A stretch of DNA of 64,000 nucleotides, from assembly GCF_900163655.1 (NCBI RefSeq), contig NZ_FWFG01000099.1, positions 1 through 64,000 on the forward strand, written 5' to 3'. Below the pieces are notes generated by a model that was given only the letters and a program-made list of their open reading frames with translations, was not told the origin of the DNA and did no database searches. Within the stretch, counting starts at the first letter, position 1. The number at the start of each line of letters is the position of its first letter. The position numbers were made by a program, and so were the translations under genes. Below, one piece after another: positions 9,040 through 17,669 of the stretch. The DNA comes from Brachybacterium nesterenkovii. Lineage in GTDB: Bacteria; Actinomycetota; Actinomycetes; Actinomycetales; Dermabacteraceae.

Positions 9040-12000
9040 ATGATCCCGCTGTCCTCGCGGTTCTCCGCGATCCCCGCCGCGTCCGGCCTCTACCGCCCCG
9101 AGCACGAGAAGGACGCCTGCGGCGTGGCCATGGTCGCGACCATGCGCGGGCGCGCCGGCCACGACATCGTCGAGGCGGCCCTCACGGCGCTCGAGAACCT
9201 GGACCACCGCGGCGCCGTCGGCGCGGAGGAGTCGACCGGTGACGGCGCCGGGATCCTGACCCAGCTGCCCGATGCCTTCCTCCGCGCCGTCGCGCCGGCC
9301 GAGCTGCCGGTCGTCGGGGCGTACGCCGCGGGCATCGCGTTCCTCCCGCGCGAGGAGGCCGAGCGGATCGCGGCCGTCGCCGCGATCGAGACGATCGCGA
9401 GTGCCGAGGGCCTCGCGGTGCTCGGCTGGCGCGAGGTGCCCGTCGTCGACGGCCTGGTCGGGCCCTCGGCCCACGCCACGCAGCCGTTCTTCTCCCAGCT
9501 GTTCGTCGCCGACGCCGCGGCCGAGCGCACCGGGCTGGAGCTCGAGCGCGCCGCGTTCGCGCTGCGCCGCCGCGCCGAGCACCAGACCGGCGCGTACTTC
9601 CCGTCGCTGTCCACGCGCACGATGGTCTACAAGGGGATGCTCACGACCTCCCAGCTCGGGACGTTCTTCCCCGATCTGCGCGACGAGCGCTTCGCGTCGG
9701 CGCTCGCGGTCGTCCACTCCCGCTTCTCCACCAACACCTTCCCGGCGTGGCCTCTCGCCCATCCCTTCCGCACCCTCGCCCACAACGGCGAGATCAACAC
9801 GGTGATCGGCAACGTCAACCGCATGCGCGCCGCCGAGGCGCGCCTGGCGAGCGACGCCTTCGGCGACGACCTCGCGCGCCTGCTGCCCGTGAACACGCCC
9901 GGCGCCTCCGACTCGGCGAGCCTCGACGAGGTGCTCGAGCTGCTGCACCTGGCGGGCCGCTCGCTCCCGCACGCGATCCGCATGCTCGTGCCCGAGCCGT
10001 GGGAGAACGATCCCGCGATGGACGAGGACCTGCGGGCCTTCTACCAGTACCACGCGATGCTCCAGGAGCCGTGGGACGGCCCGGCCGCCCTCGTGTTCTC
10101 CGACGGCACCCAGGTCGGCGCCGCGCTCGACCGCAACGGGCTGCGCCCCCTGCGCTACTGGATCGACGACGAGGGCCTCGTCGTGCTCGGATCCGAGGCG
10201 GGCCTGCTGCCGATCGCCCCCGAGCGCATCGTGCGCAAGGGCCGCGTCGCTCCCGGCGACATCTTCCTCGTCGACACGGCCGCGGGCCGCATCGTCGAGG
10301 ACGCCGAGATCAAGGACGAGCTGAAGACGCTGCGCCCCTGGCGGCGCTGGATCGCCGAGCAGACGGTCGACCTCGCCGACCTGCCCGAGCGCGAGCACAT
10401 CGCCCACTCCCGCGCCTCGGTGGTGCGGCGCCAGCAGACCTTCGGGTACACCGAGGAGGAGCTGCGCATCCTCATCGCCCCCATGGCAGCCAAGGGCGCC
10501 GAGCCGATCGGCGCGATGGGCACCGACACCCCGGTGGCCGTCCTCTCTGACCGTCCGCGCCTGCTGTTCGACTACTTCACCCAGATGTTCGCGCAGGTCA
10601 CCAATCCGCCCCTGGACTCGATCCGCGAGGCGATGGTCACGAGCCTGTCGCTGTCCATCGGCCAGTCCCTGAACGTGCTGGATGCGACCCCCGAGCACGC
10701 CCGGCAGCTGCGGATCCCGTTCCCCGTGATCGACAACGACCAGCTCGCCCGCATCGCCAACGTCGCCGCGAACCCGCGGACCGCGGATCTGCACACGGTG
10801 CGCCTGCGCGGCCTGTATCCGGTGGCCGGGGGTGCGGACGCCCTCCGCACCCGCCTCGCGGAGATCTGCGACGAGGCCGTCGCCGCGATCGACGACGGCG
10901 CGACGTTCCTGGTGCTCTCCGACCGCGACTCGAACCCGACCCTCGCCCCGATCCCCTCGCTGCTGCTCACGAGCGCCGTCCAGCACCACCTGATCCGCAC
11001 GGGACGGCGCACCCGGGCGGCCCTGCTGGTGGAGGCCGGAGACGTCCGCGAGGTCCACCACGTGGCCCTCCTCATCGGCTACGGCGCGAGCGCCGTCAAC
11101 CCCTACCTGGCGATGGAGACCGCGGAGGAGCTCGTGGAGCGCGGCGTGGTCGGCGGCGTCGACGCGGCCACCGCCGTGGAGAACCTGCTCGTGAGCCTGG
11201 GCAAGGGCGTCCTGAAGATCATGTCCAAGATGGGCGTGTCCACCGTGTCCTCCTACCGCGGCTCGCAGCTCTTCGAGGCGGTGGGGCTCTCCCGCGCCCT
11301 CATCGACGAGTTCTTCCCCGGCACGACGAGCCAGATCGAGGGCGTAGACCTCGAGGTGATCGCCCGGGAGAACGCGGACCGCCACGCGGCCGCCTACCCG
11401 GTCGACGGGCGCGCCAACCCGCATCGGCGGCTCGCGGTGGGCGGCGAGTACCAGTGGCGCCGGGAGGGCGAGCCCCACCTGTTCGATCCCGAAACCGTCT
11501 TCCGCCTCCAGCACTCCACCCGCAGCCGGCAGTTCGACGAATTCCGCCGCTACACCGACCGCGTCGACGAGCAGTCCGAGCGCCTGTGCACCCTGCGCGG
11601 CCTGCTGCGGCTGCGCACGGGGGAGCAGCCGGCGGTGCCGATCGACGAGGTCGAGCCCGTCTCCAGCATCGTCACGCGCTTCATGACCGGCGCGATGAGC
11701 TACGGCTCGATCTCCCGCGAGGCCCACGAGACGCTCGCGATCGCGATGAACCGCCTGGGCGGCATGTCCAACAGCGGCGAGGGCGGCGAGGACCCCGAGC
11801 GCCTGCACGACCCCGAGCGCTCCAGCGCGATCAAGCAGATCGCCTCGGGCCGCTTCGGCGTGACGGCGGAGTACCTCGCTTTCGCCCGGGACATCCAGAT
11901 CAAGATGGCCCAGGGCGCCAAGCCCGGGGAGGGCGGCCAGCTCCCGGGGCAAAAGGTCTACCCCTGGGTCGCGCGCACCCGGCACTCGACGCCCGGCATC

Positions 12001-13599
12001 GGCCTCATCTCTCCGCCGCCCCACCATGACATCTACTCGATCGAGGATCTGGCCCAGCTGATCCACGACGCCAAGTGCGCCAACCCCGCCGCGCGCATCC
12101 ACGTCAAGCTCGTCTCCCGCTTCGGCGTGGGGACGGTGGCCGCGGGCGTGTCGAAGGCGCATGCCGATGTCGTGCTCGTCTCGGGCCATGACGGGGGCAC
12201 GGGCGCGAGCCCGCTGAACTCCCTCAAGCACGCGGGCATCCCCTGGGAGCTCGGGCTCGCCGAGACCCAGCAGACCCTGCTGCTCAACGGCCTGCGCGAC
12301 CGCATCCGGGTCCAGGTCGACGGGCAGCTGAAGACCGGGCGCGACGTCGTCATCGCGGCGCTCCTGGGGGCCGAGGAGTTCGGCTTCGCGACCGCGCCGC
12401 TCGTGGTCTCCGGTTGCATCATGATGCGCGTGTGCCACCTCGACACGTGCCCCGTGGGCGTGGCGACCCAGAATCCCGAGCTGCGCGAGCGCTACACCGG
12501 CACCCCCGAGTTCGTCGTCACCTTCTTCGAGTTCATCGCCGAGCAGGTCCGCGAGCACCTCGCCGCCCTGGGCCTGCGCTCCCTCGACGAGGCCGTCGGC
12601 CGGGTCGACCTGCTCGACGTCGACGAGGCGCGCAGGCGATGGAAGCAGGAGGGCCTCGACCTCGAGCCGATCCTCGCCCAGCCGGAGATCATGGCCGGCG
12701 ACCACCCGCGCATGTCCCGCGCGCAGGACCACGGCCTCGAGCAGGCCGCGGACCAGGCCTGGATCCCGCAGGTGGAGATGGCCCTCGAGCGCGGCGAGAG
12801 CGTCGTGATCCGCGACCGCATCCGCAACGTGCAGCGGACCGTCGGGACGCTGCTGGGCCACGAGGTCACCCGCCGCCATCGCGGCGAGGGGCTGGCCGAG
12901 GACACGATCCGCCTCGAGCTCACCGGTGTGGCGGGACAGTCGCTCGGCGCCTTCCTCCCCGCGGGCGTCACGATCGAGCTCGTGGGCGATGCCAACGACT
13001 ACGTGGGCAAGGGCCTGTCCGGCGGGATCATCGCGGTCGGCCACGGCAGCGGCACCGCCGCTTCCCGCGACTCGGCGACCATCGCGGGCAACACCTGCGG
13101 CTACGGCGCCACGAGCGGGCGGCTCCTGCTGGCCGGGCGCGCGGGGGAGCGCTTCGGCGTCCGCAACTCCGGTGCGACCCTCGTGGTCGAGGGCATCGGG
13201 GACCACGGCGCCGAGTACATGACCGGCGGCGCCGTGATCGTGCTGGGCCCGACCGGGCGCAACCTCGGCGCCGGCATGAGCGGGGGCACGCTGTTCGTCC
13301 TCGACCTGGACCGCGAGCGCCTGAACCCGGCCGATGCGGAGACCTTCGAGATCTCGCCGCTGACCGCCGAGCACCGCGACTTCGTGCTCGAGGCGGTGCG
13401 GGAGCACGCGCGGCGCACCGGCTCGGACAGCGCCCGCGAGCTGCTCGCGGACGAGGAGGACCTCGTCGCCCGCATCACCGAGATCGCCCCGCGGATGTTC
13501 CTGCGGGTGATGGCGATCCGCGAGGACGCGCTCGCGCGCGGCATTGACCCCGATTCCCACGAGGTGTGGAACACGATCCTGGAGGGCACCCATGGCTGA
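9040..13599 (+). CDS. gltB: Glutamate synthase large subunit
   Basis: GltB makes two glutamates from glutamine and 2-oxoglutarate, with GltD supplying NADPH electrons. The 1519-residue protein has, in order, a class II glutaminase domain whose nucleophile is Cys27 (DACGVA, exposed after processing), a central domain, the FMN-binding synthase domain with GEGGEDPERL, KPGEGGQLPG and GHDGGTGASPL, three 3Fe-4S cysteines at about 1126, 1132 and 1137 (C-x5-C-x4-C), and a C-terminal GXGXG beta-helix. ATG 9040 follows AGAGGG by six bases; the in-frame GTG at 9034 is the alternative. gltD overlaps the end by eight bases. Confidence 0.97.
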   Translation: MIPLSSRFSAIPAASGLYRPEHEKDACGVAMVATMRGRAGHDIVEAALTALENLDHRGAVGAEESTGDGAGILTQLPDAFLRAVAPAELPVVGAYAAGIAFLPREEAERIAAVAAIETIASAEGLAVLGWREVPVVDGLVGPSAHATQPFFSQLFVADAAAERTGLELERAAFALRRRAEHQTGAYFPSLSTRTMVYKGMLTTSQLGTFFPDLRDERFASALAVVHSRFSTNTFPAWPLAHPFRTLAHNGEINTVIGNVNRMRAAEARLASDAFGDDLARLLPVNTPGASDSASLDEVLELLHLAGRSLPHAIRMLVPEPWENDPAMDEDLRAFYQYHAMLQEPWDGPAALVFSDGTQVGAALDRNGLRPLRYWIDDEGLVVLGSEAGLLPIAPERIVRKGRVAPGDIFLVDTAAGRIVEDAEIKDELKTLRPWRRWIAEQTVDLADLPEREHIAHSRASVVRRQQTFGYTEEELRILIAPMAAKGAEPIGAMGTDTPVAVLSDRPRLLFDYFTQMFAQVTNPPLDSIREAMVTSLSLSIGQSLNVLDATPEHARQLRIPFPVIDNDQLARIANVAANPRTADLHTVRLRGLYPVAGGADALRTRLAEICDEAVAAIDDGATFLVLSDRDSNPTLAPIPSLLLTSAVQHHLIRTGRRTRAALLVEAGDVREVHHVALLIGYGASAVNPYLAMETAEELVERGVVGGVDAATAVENLLVSLGKGVLKIMSKMGVSTVSSYRGSQLFEAVGLSRALIDEFFPGTTSQIEGVDLEVIARENADRHAAAYPVDGRANPHRRLAVGGEYQWRREGEPHLFDPETVFRLQHSTRSRQFDEFRRYTDRVDEQSERLCTLRGLLRLRTGEQPAVPIDEVEPVSSIVTRFMTGAMSYGSISREAHETLAIAMNRLGGMSNSGEGGEDPERLHDPERSSAIKQIASGRFGVTAEYLAFARDIQIKMAQGAKPGEGGQLPGQKVYPWVARTRHSTPGIGLISPPPHHDIYSIEDLAQLIHDAKCANPAARIHVKLVSRFGVGTVAAGVSKAHADVVLVSGHDGGTGASPLNSLKHAGIPWELGLAETQQTLLLNGLRDRIRVQVDGQLKTGRDVVIAALLGAEEFGFATAPLVVSGCIMMRVCHLDTCPVGVATQNPELRERYTGTPEFVVTFFEFIAEQVREHLAALGLRSLDEAVGRVDLLDVDEARRRWKQEGLDLEPILAQPEIMAGDHPRMSRAQDHGLEQAADQAWIPQVEMALERGESVVIRDRIRNVQRTVGTLLGHEVTRRHRGEGLAEDTIRLELTGVAGQSLGAFLPAGVTIELVGDANDYVGKGLSGGIIAVGHGSGTAASRDSATIAGNTCGYGATSGRLLLAGRAGERFGVRNSGATLVVEGIGDHGAEYMTGGAVIVLGPTGRNLGAGMSGGTLFVLDLDRERLNPADAETFEISPLTAEHRDFVLEAVREHARRTGSDSARELLADEEDLVARITEIAPRMFLRVMAIREDALARGIDPDSHEVWNTILEGTHG

Positions 13600-15070
13600 T
13601 CCGCGCGGATTCCTGAAGCATCGCGAGCGCGAGCTCCCGCCCCGCCGCCCCGTCCCCGTCCGCCTCCTGGACTGGCGCGAGGTCTACGAGGTGCGCGAGA
13701 AGGGGAAGCTAGGCGTCGTCTCCCGCCAGGCCGGGCGCTGCATGGACTGCGGCATCCCGTTCTGCCACCAGGGCTGCCCGCTGGGCAACCTGATCCCGGA
13801 GTGGAACGAGCTCGTCTACCGCGAGGACTGGCGAGAGGCCTCCGAGCGGCTGCACGCGACCAACAACTTCCCCGAGTTCACCGGGCGCGCGTGCCCCGCC
13901 CCCTGCGAGTCCAGCTGCGTCCTGGGCATCAACCAGCCGCCCGTGACGATCAAGAACATCGAGGTGTCCATCGTCGAGCGCGCCTTCGACGAGGGCTGGC
14001 TCGCGCCCCAGGTGCCCGAGCGCCAGACCGGGTCGAGCGTCGCCGTGGTCGGCTCGGGACCCGCCGGGCTCGCGGCCGCCCAGCAGCTCACCCGCGCCGG
14101 GCACACGGTCGTGGTGCTCGAGCGCGACGACCGCATCGGCGGGCTGCTGCGCTACGGCATCCCCGAGTTCAAGCTCGAGAAGCGCCACCTGGAGCGGCGC
14201 CTGGAGCAGATGGAGGCCGAGGGCACGCGCTTCCGCACCGGCGTGCGCGTGCTGCCCGACCGCACCGCGCCGAGCGCGCCGGGGGAGATCACCCTGTCCG
14301 AGCTGCGCGGGCGCGTCGACGCCGTGGTGCTCGCGACGGGGGCGCCCGTCGCGCGCGACCTGCCCGTGCCCGGGCGCGAGGCCTCCGGCATCCATCCGGC
14401 GATGCGCTACCTCGCCCAGGCCAACCGCCGCGTCGAGGGGGACGAGATCCCGCCCGAGGAGCTCATCAGCGCCGAGGGCCTGGACGTCATCATCATCGGC
14501 GGCGGCGACACCGGCGCGGACTGCCTCGGGACCGCCCTGCGCCAGGGAGCCCGCTCCGTCACGACGCTCGCGATCGGCGTGCAGCCTCCCGAGGAGCGCG
14601 ATGAGGCGCATCCGTGGCCCACGCACCCGATCCTGCTGGAGGTGGCCGGCTCCCACGAGGAGGGGGGCGAGCGCTCGTTCCTCGCCTCGACCACGGGCTT
14701 CGAGGTCGATGCCGACGGCGCCGTGGCGGGCATCCGCGTGGCCCGCACGCAGTTCGTCGACGGACGGCGCGTCCCGGAGCCCGGCACCGAGCGGGTGCTG
14801 CCCGCGCAGCTCGTGCTCATCGCGATGGGCTTCGCGGGGGCCGAGGAGACCGCGCCGCTGGACGCGCGCGGCACGATCGCCCACGCCGCGGACTGGTCCA
14901 CGGACATCGACGGCGTGTTCGTCGCCGGGGACTGCGCCCGCGGCCAGTCCCTCATCGTGTGGGCCATCGCCGAGGGGCGCGCGGCGGCCGCCGCGGTGGA
15001 CCGGCACCTGACGGGCACCACGATCCTGCCCTCGCCGGTGGTCCCGGGGACCTCGGCCATCACCGTCTGA
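13592..15070 (+). CDS. gltD: Glutamate synthase small subunit
   Basis: GltD is the FAD/NADPH subunit feeding electrons to GltB. The 492-residue product has N-terminal cysteine clusters for two 4Fe-4S centres (CMDCGIPFCHQGCPLGN and ACPAPCESSCVLG), an FAD Rossmann motif VVGSGPAGLAAAQ near residue 152, an NADPH motif GGGDTGADC near 307, and a second FAD contact at DGVFVAGDCARGQSL. GGAGGG is six bases before the ATG. It overlaps the gltB end and is followed by a hairpin terminator at 15096-15124. Confidence 0.96.
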   Translation: MADPRGFLKHRERELPPRRPVPVRLLDWREVYEVREKGKLGVVSRQAGRCMDCGIPFCHQGCPLGNLIPEWNELVYREDWREASERLHATNNFPEFTGRACPAPCESSCVLGINQPPVTIKNIEVSIVERAFDEGWLAPQVPERQTGSSVAVVGSGPAGLAAAQQLTRAGHTVVVLERDDRIGGLLRYGIPEFKLEKRHLERRLEQMEAEGTRFRTGVRVLPDRTAPSAPGEITLSELRGRVDAVVLATGAPVARDLPVPGREASGIHPAMRYLAQANRRVEGDEIPPEELISAEGLDVIIIGGGDTGADCLGTALRQGARSVTTLAIGVQPPEERDEAHPWPTHPILLEVAGSHEEGGERSFLASTTGFEVDADGAVAGIRVARTQFVDGRRVPEPGTERVLPAQLVLIAMGFAGAEETAPLDARGTIAHAADWSTDIDGVFVAGDCARGQSLIVWAIAEGRAAAAAVDRHLTGTTILPSPVVPGTSAITV

Positions 15071-15095
15071 ACCGTTTAGCCCGCACCCGGGGCGC

Positions 15096-15124
15096 GGTCC
15101 CGATCGGCTCCGTCGATCGGGACC
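15096..15124 (+). terminator. gltBD terminator hairpin
   Basis: An 11-bp perfect stem (15096-15106 with 15114-15124) with a 7-base loop, 25 bases after the gltD stop. There is no T-run, which is common for such hairpins in high-GC Actinobacteria. Confidence 0.7.
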
Positions 15125-15134
15125 GGCGGACCCC

Positions 15135-15162
15135 TGGACCGCTCCTGCCATCGCGGTAGGCT
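15135..15162 (+). promoter_or_regulatory. Candidate pyk promoter
   Basis: -10 TAGGCT at 15157-15162 and -35-like TGGACC at 15135-15140, with a 16-base spacer. Transcription would begin near 15169, leaving a leader of about 28 bases before pyk. Confidence 0.5.
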
Positions 15163-15196
15163 TGCGTCAGACACCGATATCGATAGATGGATGGAC

Positions 15197-16666
15197 ATGC
15201 GCAAAGCCAAGATCGTCTGCACCCTCGGCCCGGCCACGAGCTCCTATGAGCAGATCCGGACCCTCATCGAGTCCGGGATGAACGTCGCCCGGATGAACCT
15301 GAGCCACGGCACCCATGACGACCACGAAGAGGTCTACAGCAACATCCGTCGGGCGGCCGAGGACCTCGGCCGCAGCGTGGGCGTGCTGGTCGACCTGCAG
15401 GGCCCCAAGATCCGCTTGGGCAACTTCGCCGACGGCCCCTATAAGCTCGAGGTCGGGGACGTCTTCACCATCACGACCGACGACATCGAGGGGACCCGCG
15501 AGCGCGTCTCCACGACCTTCAAGGGCCTCCCGGGCGACTGCCGCCCCGGCGACGTCCTCCTCATCGACGACGGCAAGGTGTCCGTGCGCGTGACCGAGGT
15601 CAGCGACACCGACGTGACCACCGTCGTGGAGGTCCCCGGTCCCGTCTCCAACCACAAGGGCATCAACCTCCCGGGCGTCGCGGTGTCCGTCCCCGCGATG
15701 AGCGAGAAGGACATCGACGACTTGCGCTGGGGCCTGCGCCTGGGCGCGGATCTCATCGCCCTCTCCTTCGTGCGCGACGCGCACGACATGGACGACGTGC
15801 TCAAGATCATGGACGAGGAGGGTGTGCGCCTCCCCGTCATCGCCAAGATCGAGAAGCCGCAGGCGGTCCGCGCCCTGCGCCAGATCGTCGGCGCCTTCGA
15901 CGGCATCATGGTCGCCCGCGGCGACCTGGGCGTCGAGCTGCCCCTCGAGCAGGTCCCGATCGTCCAGAAGCGCGCGATCGAGCTGGCCCGCCGCAACGCC
16001 AAGCCCGTCATCGTCGCCACCCAGGTGCTCGAGTCGATGATCGAGAACCCGCGCCCGACCCGCGCCGAGGCCTCCGACTGCGCCAACGCGATCCTCGACG
16101 GCGCCGACGCGGTGATGCTCTCGGGCGAGACGAGCGTGGGCAAGTTCCCGTTCGAGGCCGTGCGCACGATGGCGCGCATCATCTCCACCACCGAGGAGCA
16201 CGGCGCCGACCGCATCGCGAGCCTCGGCACCATCCCCCACACCCGCGGCGGGGCGATCACCCGCGCGGCCTGGGAGATCGGCGACCAGCTCTCGGCGCAG
16301 TACCTCGTGACGTTCACCGAGTCCGGCGACACCGCGCGCCGCCTCTCGCGCCTGCGCCCGACGATCCCCCTGCTCGCGATCACGCCGTACGCCCAGGTCG
16401 CCAACCAGCTCGCGCTGTCCTGGGGCATCGAGTCGCTGCTCGTGCCCATGCAGAAGGACACCGACGAGATGGTCCGCGTCGTCGACGAGCTCCTGCGCGA
16501 GAACAAGGGGCTGCAGCCCGGCGACCTCGTCGTCATCGCGGCCGGCTCGCCCCCCGGGGTCCACGGCTCGACCAATACGCTGCGCGTGCACCGCATCGGC
16601 GACCTCGACGGCGCCGAGTCGGCCCGCATCGAGGCCGACCGGATCGCGCAGGCCCAGGAGAACTGA
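15197..16666 (+). CDS. pyk: Pyruvate kinase
   Basis: Pyk transfers phosphate from phosphoenolpyruvate to ADP, the last glycolytic step. The 489-residue protein opens with MRKAKIVCTLGPATSS and shows MNLSHG, the active-site block AKIEKPQAV, MVARGDLGVELPLEQVP and SGETSVGKFP. The C-terminal allosteric domain is present. The ATG at 15197 is preferred because homologues start at this MRxxK and GATGG lies a few bases upstream; the ATG at 15191 would add only Met-Asp. It is a single gene with its own promoter, followed by short direct repeats and two strong hairpins. Confidence 0.96.
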   Translation: MRKAKIVCTLGPATSSYEQIRTLIESGMNVARMNLSHGTHDDHEEVYSNIRRAAEDLGRSVGVLVDLQGPKIRLGNFADGPYKLEVGDVFTITTDDIEGTRERVSTTFKGLPGDCRPGDVLLIDDGKVSVRVTEVSDTDVTTVVEVPGPVSNHKGINLPGVAVSVPAMSEKDIDDLRWGLRLGADLIALSFVRDAHDMDDVLKIMDEEGVRLPVIAKIEKPQAVRALRQIVGAFDGIMVARGDLGVELPLEQVPIVQKRAIELARRNAKPVIVATQVLESMIENPRPTRAEASDCANAILDGADAVMLSGETSVGKFPFEAVRTMARIISTTEEHGADRIASLGTIPHTRGGAITRAAWEIGDQLSAQYLVTFTESGDTARRLSRLRPTIPLLAITPYAQVANQLALSWGIESLLVPMQKDTDEMVRVVDELLRENKGLQPGDLVVIAAGSPPGVHGSTNTLRVHRIGDLDGAESARIEADRIAQAQEN

Positions 16667-16702
16667 CGGCTCGAGAACTGACGGCTCGCGAGCTGACGGC
16701 TC
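16658..16702 (+). repeat. Three tandem 15-bp repeats spanning the pyk stop
   Basis: 16658-16672 and 16673-16687 are identical 15-mers (GAGAACTGACGGCTC), and 16688-16702 is a third copy with changes only in its first bases. Each copy carries an in-phase TGA, so the pyk stop is triplicated. It looks like replication slippage. Confidence 0.85.
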
Positions 16703-16732
16703 GCGGTCGCGCCGCTACGGAGGCGCGACCGC
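16703..16732 (+). terminator. Hairpin downstream of pyk
   Basis: An 11-bp perfect stem (16703-16713 with 16722-16732) with an 8-base loop, directly after the repeats. Confidence 0.65.
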
Positions 16733-16737
16733 GATGC

Positions 16738-16781
16738 GAGAGGGGCGCCCCCGCGGATCCATCCGCGGGGGCGCCCCTCTC
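16738..16781. terminator. 20-bp hairpin between pyk and tRNA-Leu
   Basis: A perfect 20-bp stem (16738-16757 with 16762-16781) with the 4-base loop TCCA, followed by TCGTCGTG. It lies between convergent pyk (plus) and tRNA-Leu (minus) and could terminate both. Confidence 0.85.
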
Positions 16782-16796
16782 GTCGTGCCCTGCCGG

Positions 16797-16878
16797 TGCC
16801 GGGTGCGGGACTCGAACCCGCACGCCCTGAGGACAGCGCATTTTGAGTGCGCCGCGTCTGCCATTCCGCCAACCCGGC
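16797..16878 (-). tRNA. tRNA-Leu (anticodon CAA)
   Basis: On the minus strand an 82-base class II tRNA folds with acceptor GCCGGGT/ACCCGGC, a D arm, anticodon stem GCGCA/TGCGC around loop CTCAAAA (anticodon CAA, reading UUG), a 14-base variable arm and T arm GCGGG-TTCGAGT-CCCGC, with discriminator A. CCA is not encoded (the next bases are CCG). The 5' leader holds a 7-bp hairpin at 16882-16900. Confidence 0.97.
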
Positions 16879-16907
16879 CCTGTCCGGCGCGATGCCGGAC
16901 GGCTGGA

Positions 16908-16916
16908 CTAGGATAG
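16908..16916. promoter_or_regulatory. Overlapping divergent -10 elements for tRNA-Leu and the ANTAR regulator
   Basis: CTAGGATAG contains TAGGAT on plus (16909-16914) and TATCCT on minus (16910-16915). The plus one would give a leader of about 65 bases for the response regulator; the minus one a leader of about 25 bases for the tRNA. The two could not be occupied at once. Confidence 0.5.
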
Positions 16917-16986
16917 CGGGTGCTGACCATTGCGAACGGGCTCCCGCACGCCCGGAGCGCACCCACCCGCAGGCTTCCGAGGTGCC

Positions 16987-17637
16987 ATGACTGACGAGAT
17001 GTTCGATACCGCCGCCGAGACCGACGAGCAGACGCCGGCGGCCGCGCCGGGGCGTCACCGCACGGCGGTGGTCGCCGAGGACGAGAGCCTCATCCGGATG
17101 GATATCGTCGAGACCCTCACGGATGCCGGCTTCGAGGTGCTCGCCGCCGTGGGCGACGGGCAGAGCGCCATCGAGAAGACCCGCGAGCTGCGCCCCGATG
17201 TCGTCATCCTCGACGTGAAGATGCCCCAGGTGGACGGCGTCACCGCGGCGGAGAAGATCGGCCAGGAGTCCCTCGCGCCCGTCGTCATGCTGACCGCCTT
17301 CTCCCAGACCGAGCTCGTCGAGCGCGCCCGCGACGCCGGGGCGATGGCGTACGTCGTCAAGCCCTTCACCCCCGCGGACCTGCTCCCCGCGGTGGAGATC
17401 GCGATGTCGCGCCACGCGCAGATCACGCAGCTCGAGCAGAAGATCGCCGACCTCGGCGACCGCTTCGAGACCCGCAAGCGCGTGGACCGCGCCAAGGGCC
17501 TGCTGCAGTCGAACATGGGGCTCACGGAGCCGGAGGCGTTCCGCTGGATCCAGAAGACGTCGATGGACCGCCGCCTGACCATGCGGGAGGTCGCCGACGC
17601 CGTCGTCGAGCAGCTCGGCTCCTCGGGCCAGGACTGA
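16987..17637 (+). CDS. pdtaR: ANTAR-domain response regulator (PdtaR-like)
   Basis: A 216-residue two-domain regulator. The receiver domain spans about residues 25-145, with acidic pocket E31-D32, phospho-acceptor D76 in VILDVKMP, Thr in MLTAFS and Lys in YVVKPF. A coiled linker (ITQLEQKIADLGDRFETRK) leads to an ANTAR domain at about 158-212 (KRVDRAKGLLQ...). ANTAR domains bind paired RNA hairpins and prevent termination. In mycobacteria PdtaR is phosphorylated by PdtaS; no kinase is encoded nearby. The ATG at 16987 is preferred over upstream TTG codons because GAGGT precedes it and homology fits. The next gene is a binding protein. Confidence 0.9.
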   Translation: MTDEMFDTAAETDEQTPAAAPGRHRTAVVAEDESLIRMDIVETLTDAGFEVLAAVGDGQSAIEKTRELRPDVVILDVKMPQVDGVTAAEKIGQESLAPVVMLTAFSQTELVERARDAGAMAYVVKPFTPADLLPAVEIAMSRHAQITQLEQKIADLGDRFETRKRVDRAKGLLQSNMGLTEPEAFRWIQKTSMDRRLTMREVADAVVEQLGSSGQD

Positions 17638-17669
17638 CGGACGCTTCGCGGGGGCGGAGGGGGACGCAG

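Noticed and set aside
8959-13593. Open reading frame of over 1500 codons antisense to gltB
   Set aside because: Composition artefact of very high GC: the frame is rich in Arg, Gly, Val and His, has no recognisable domain, and mirrors gltB codons.
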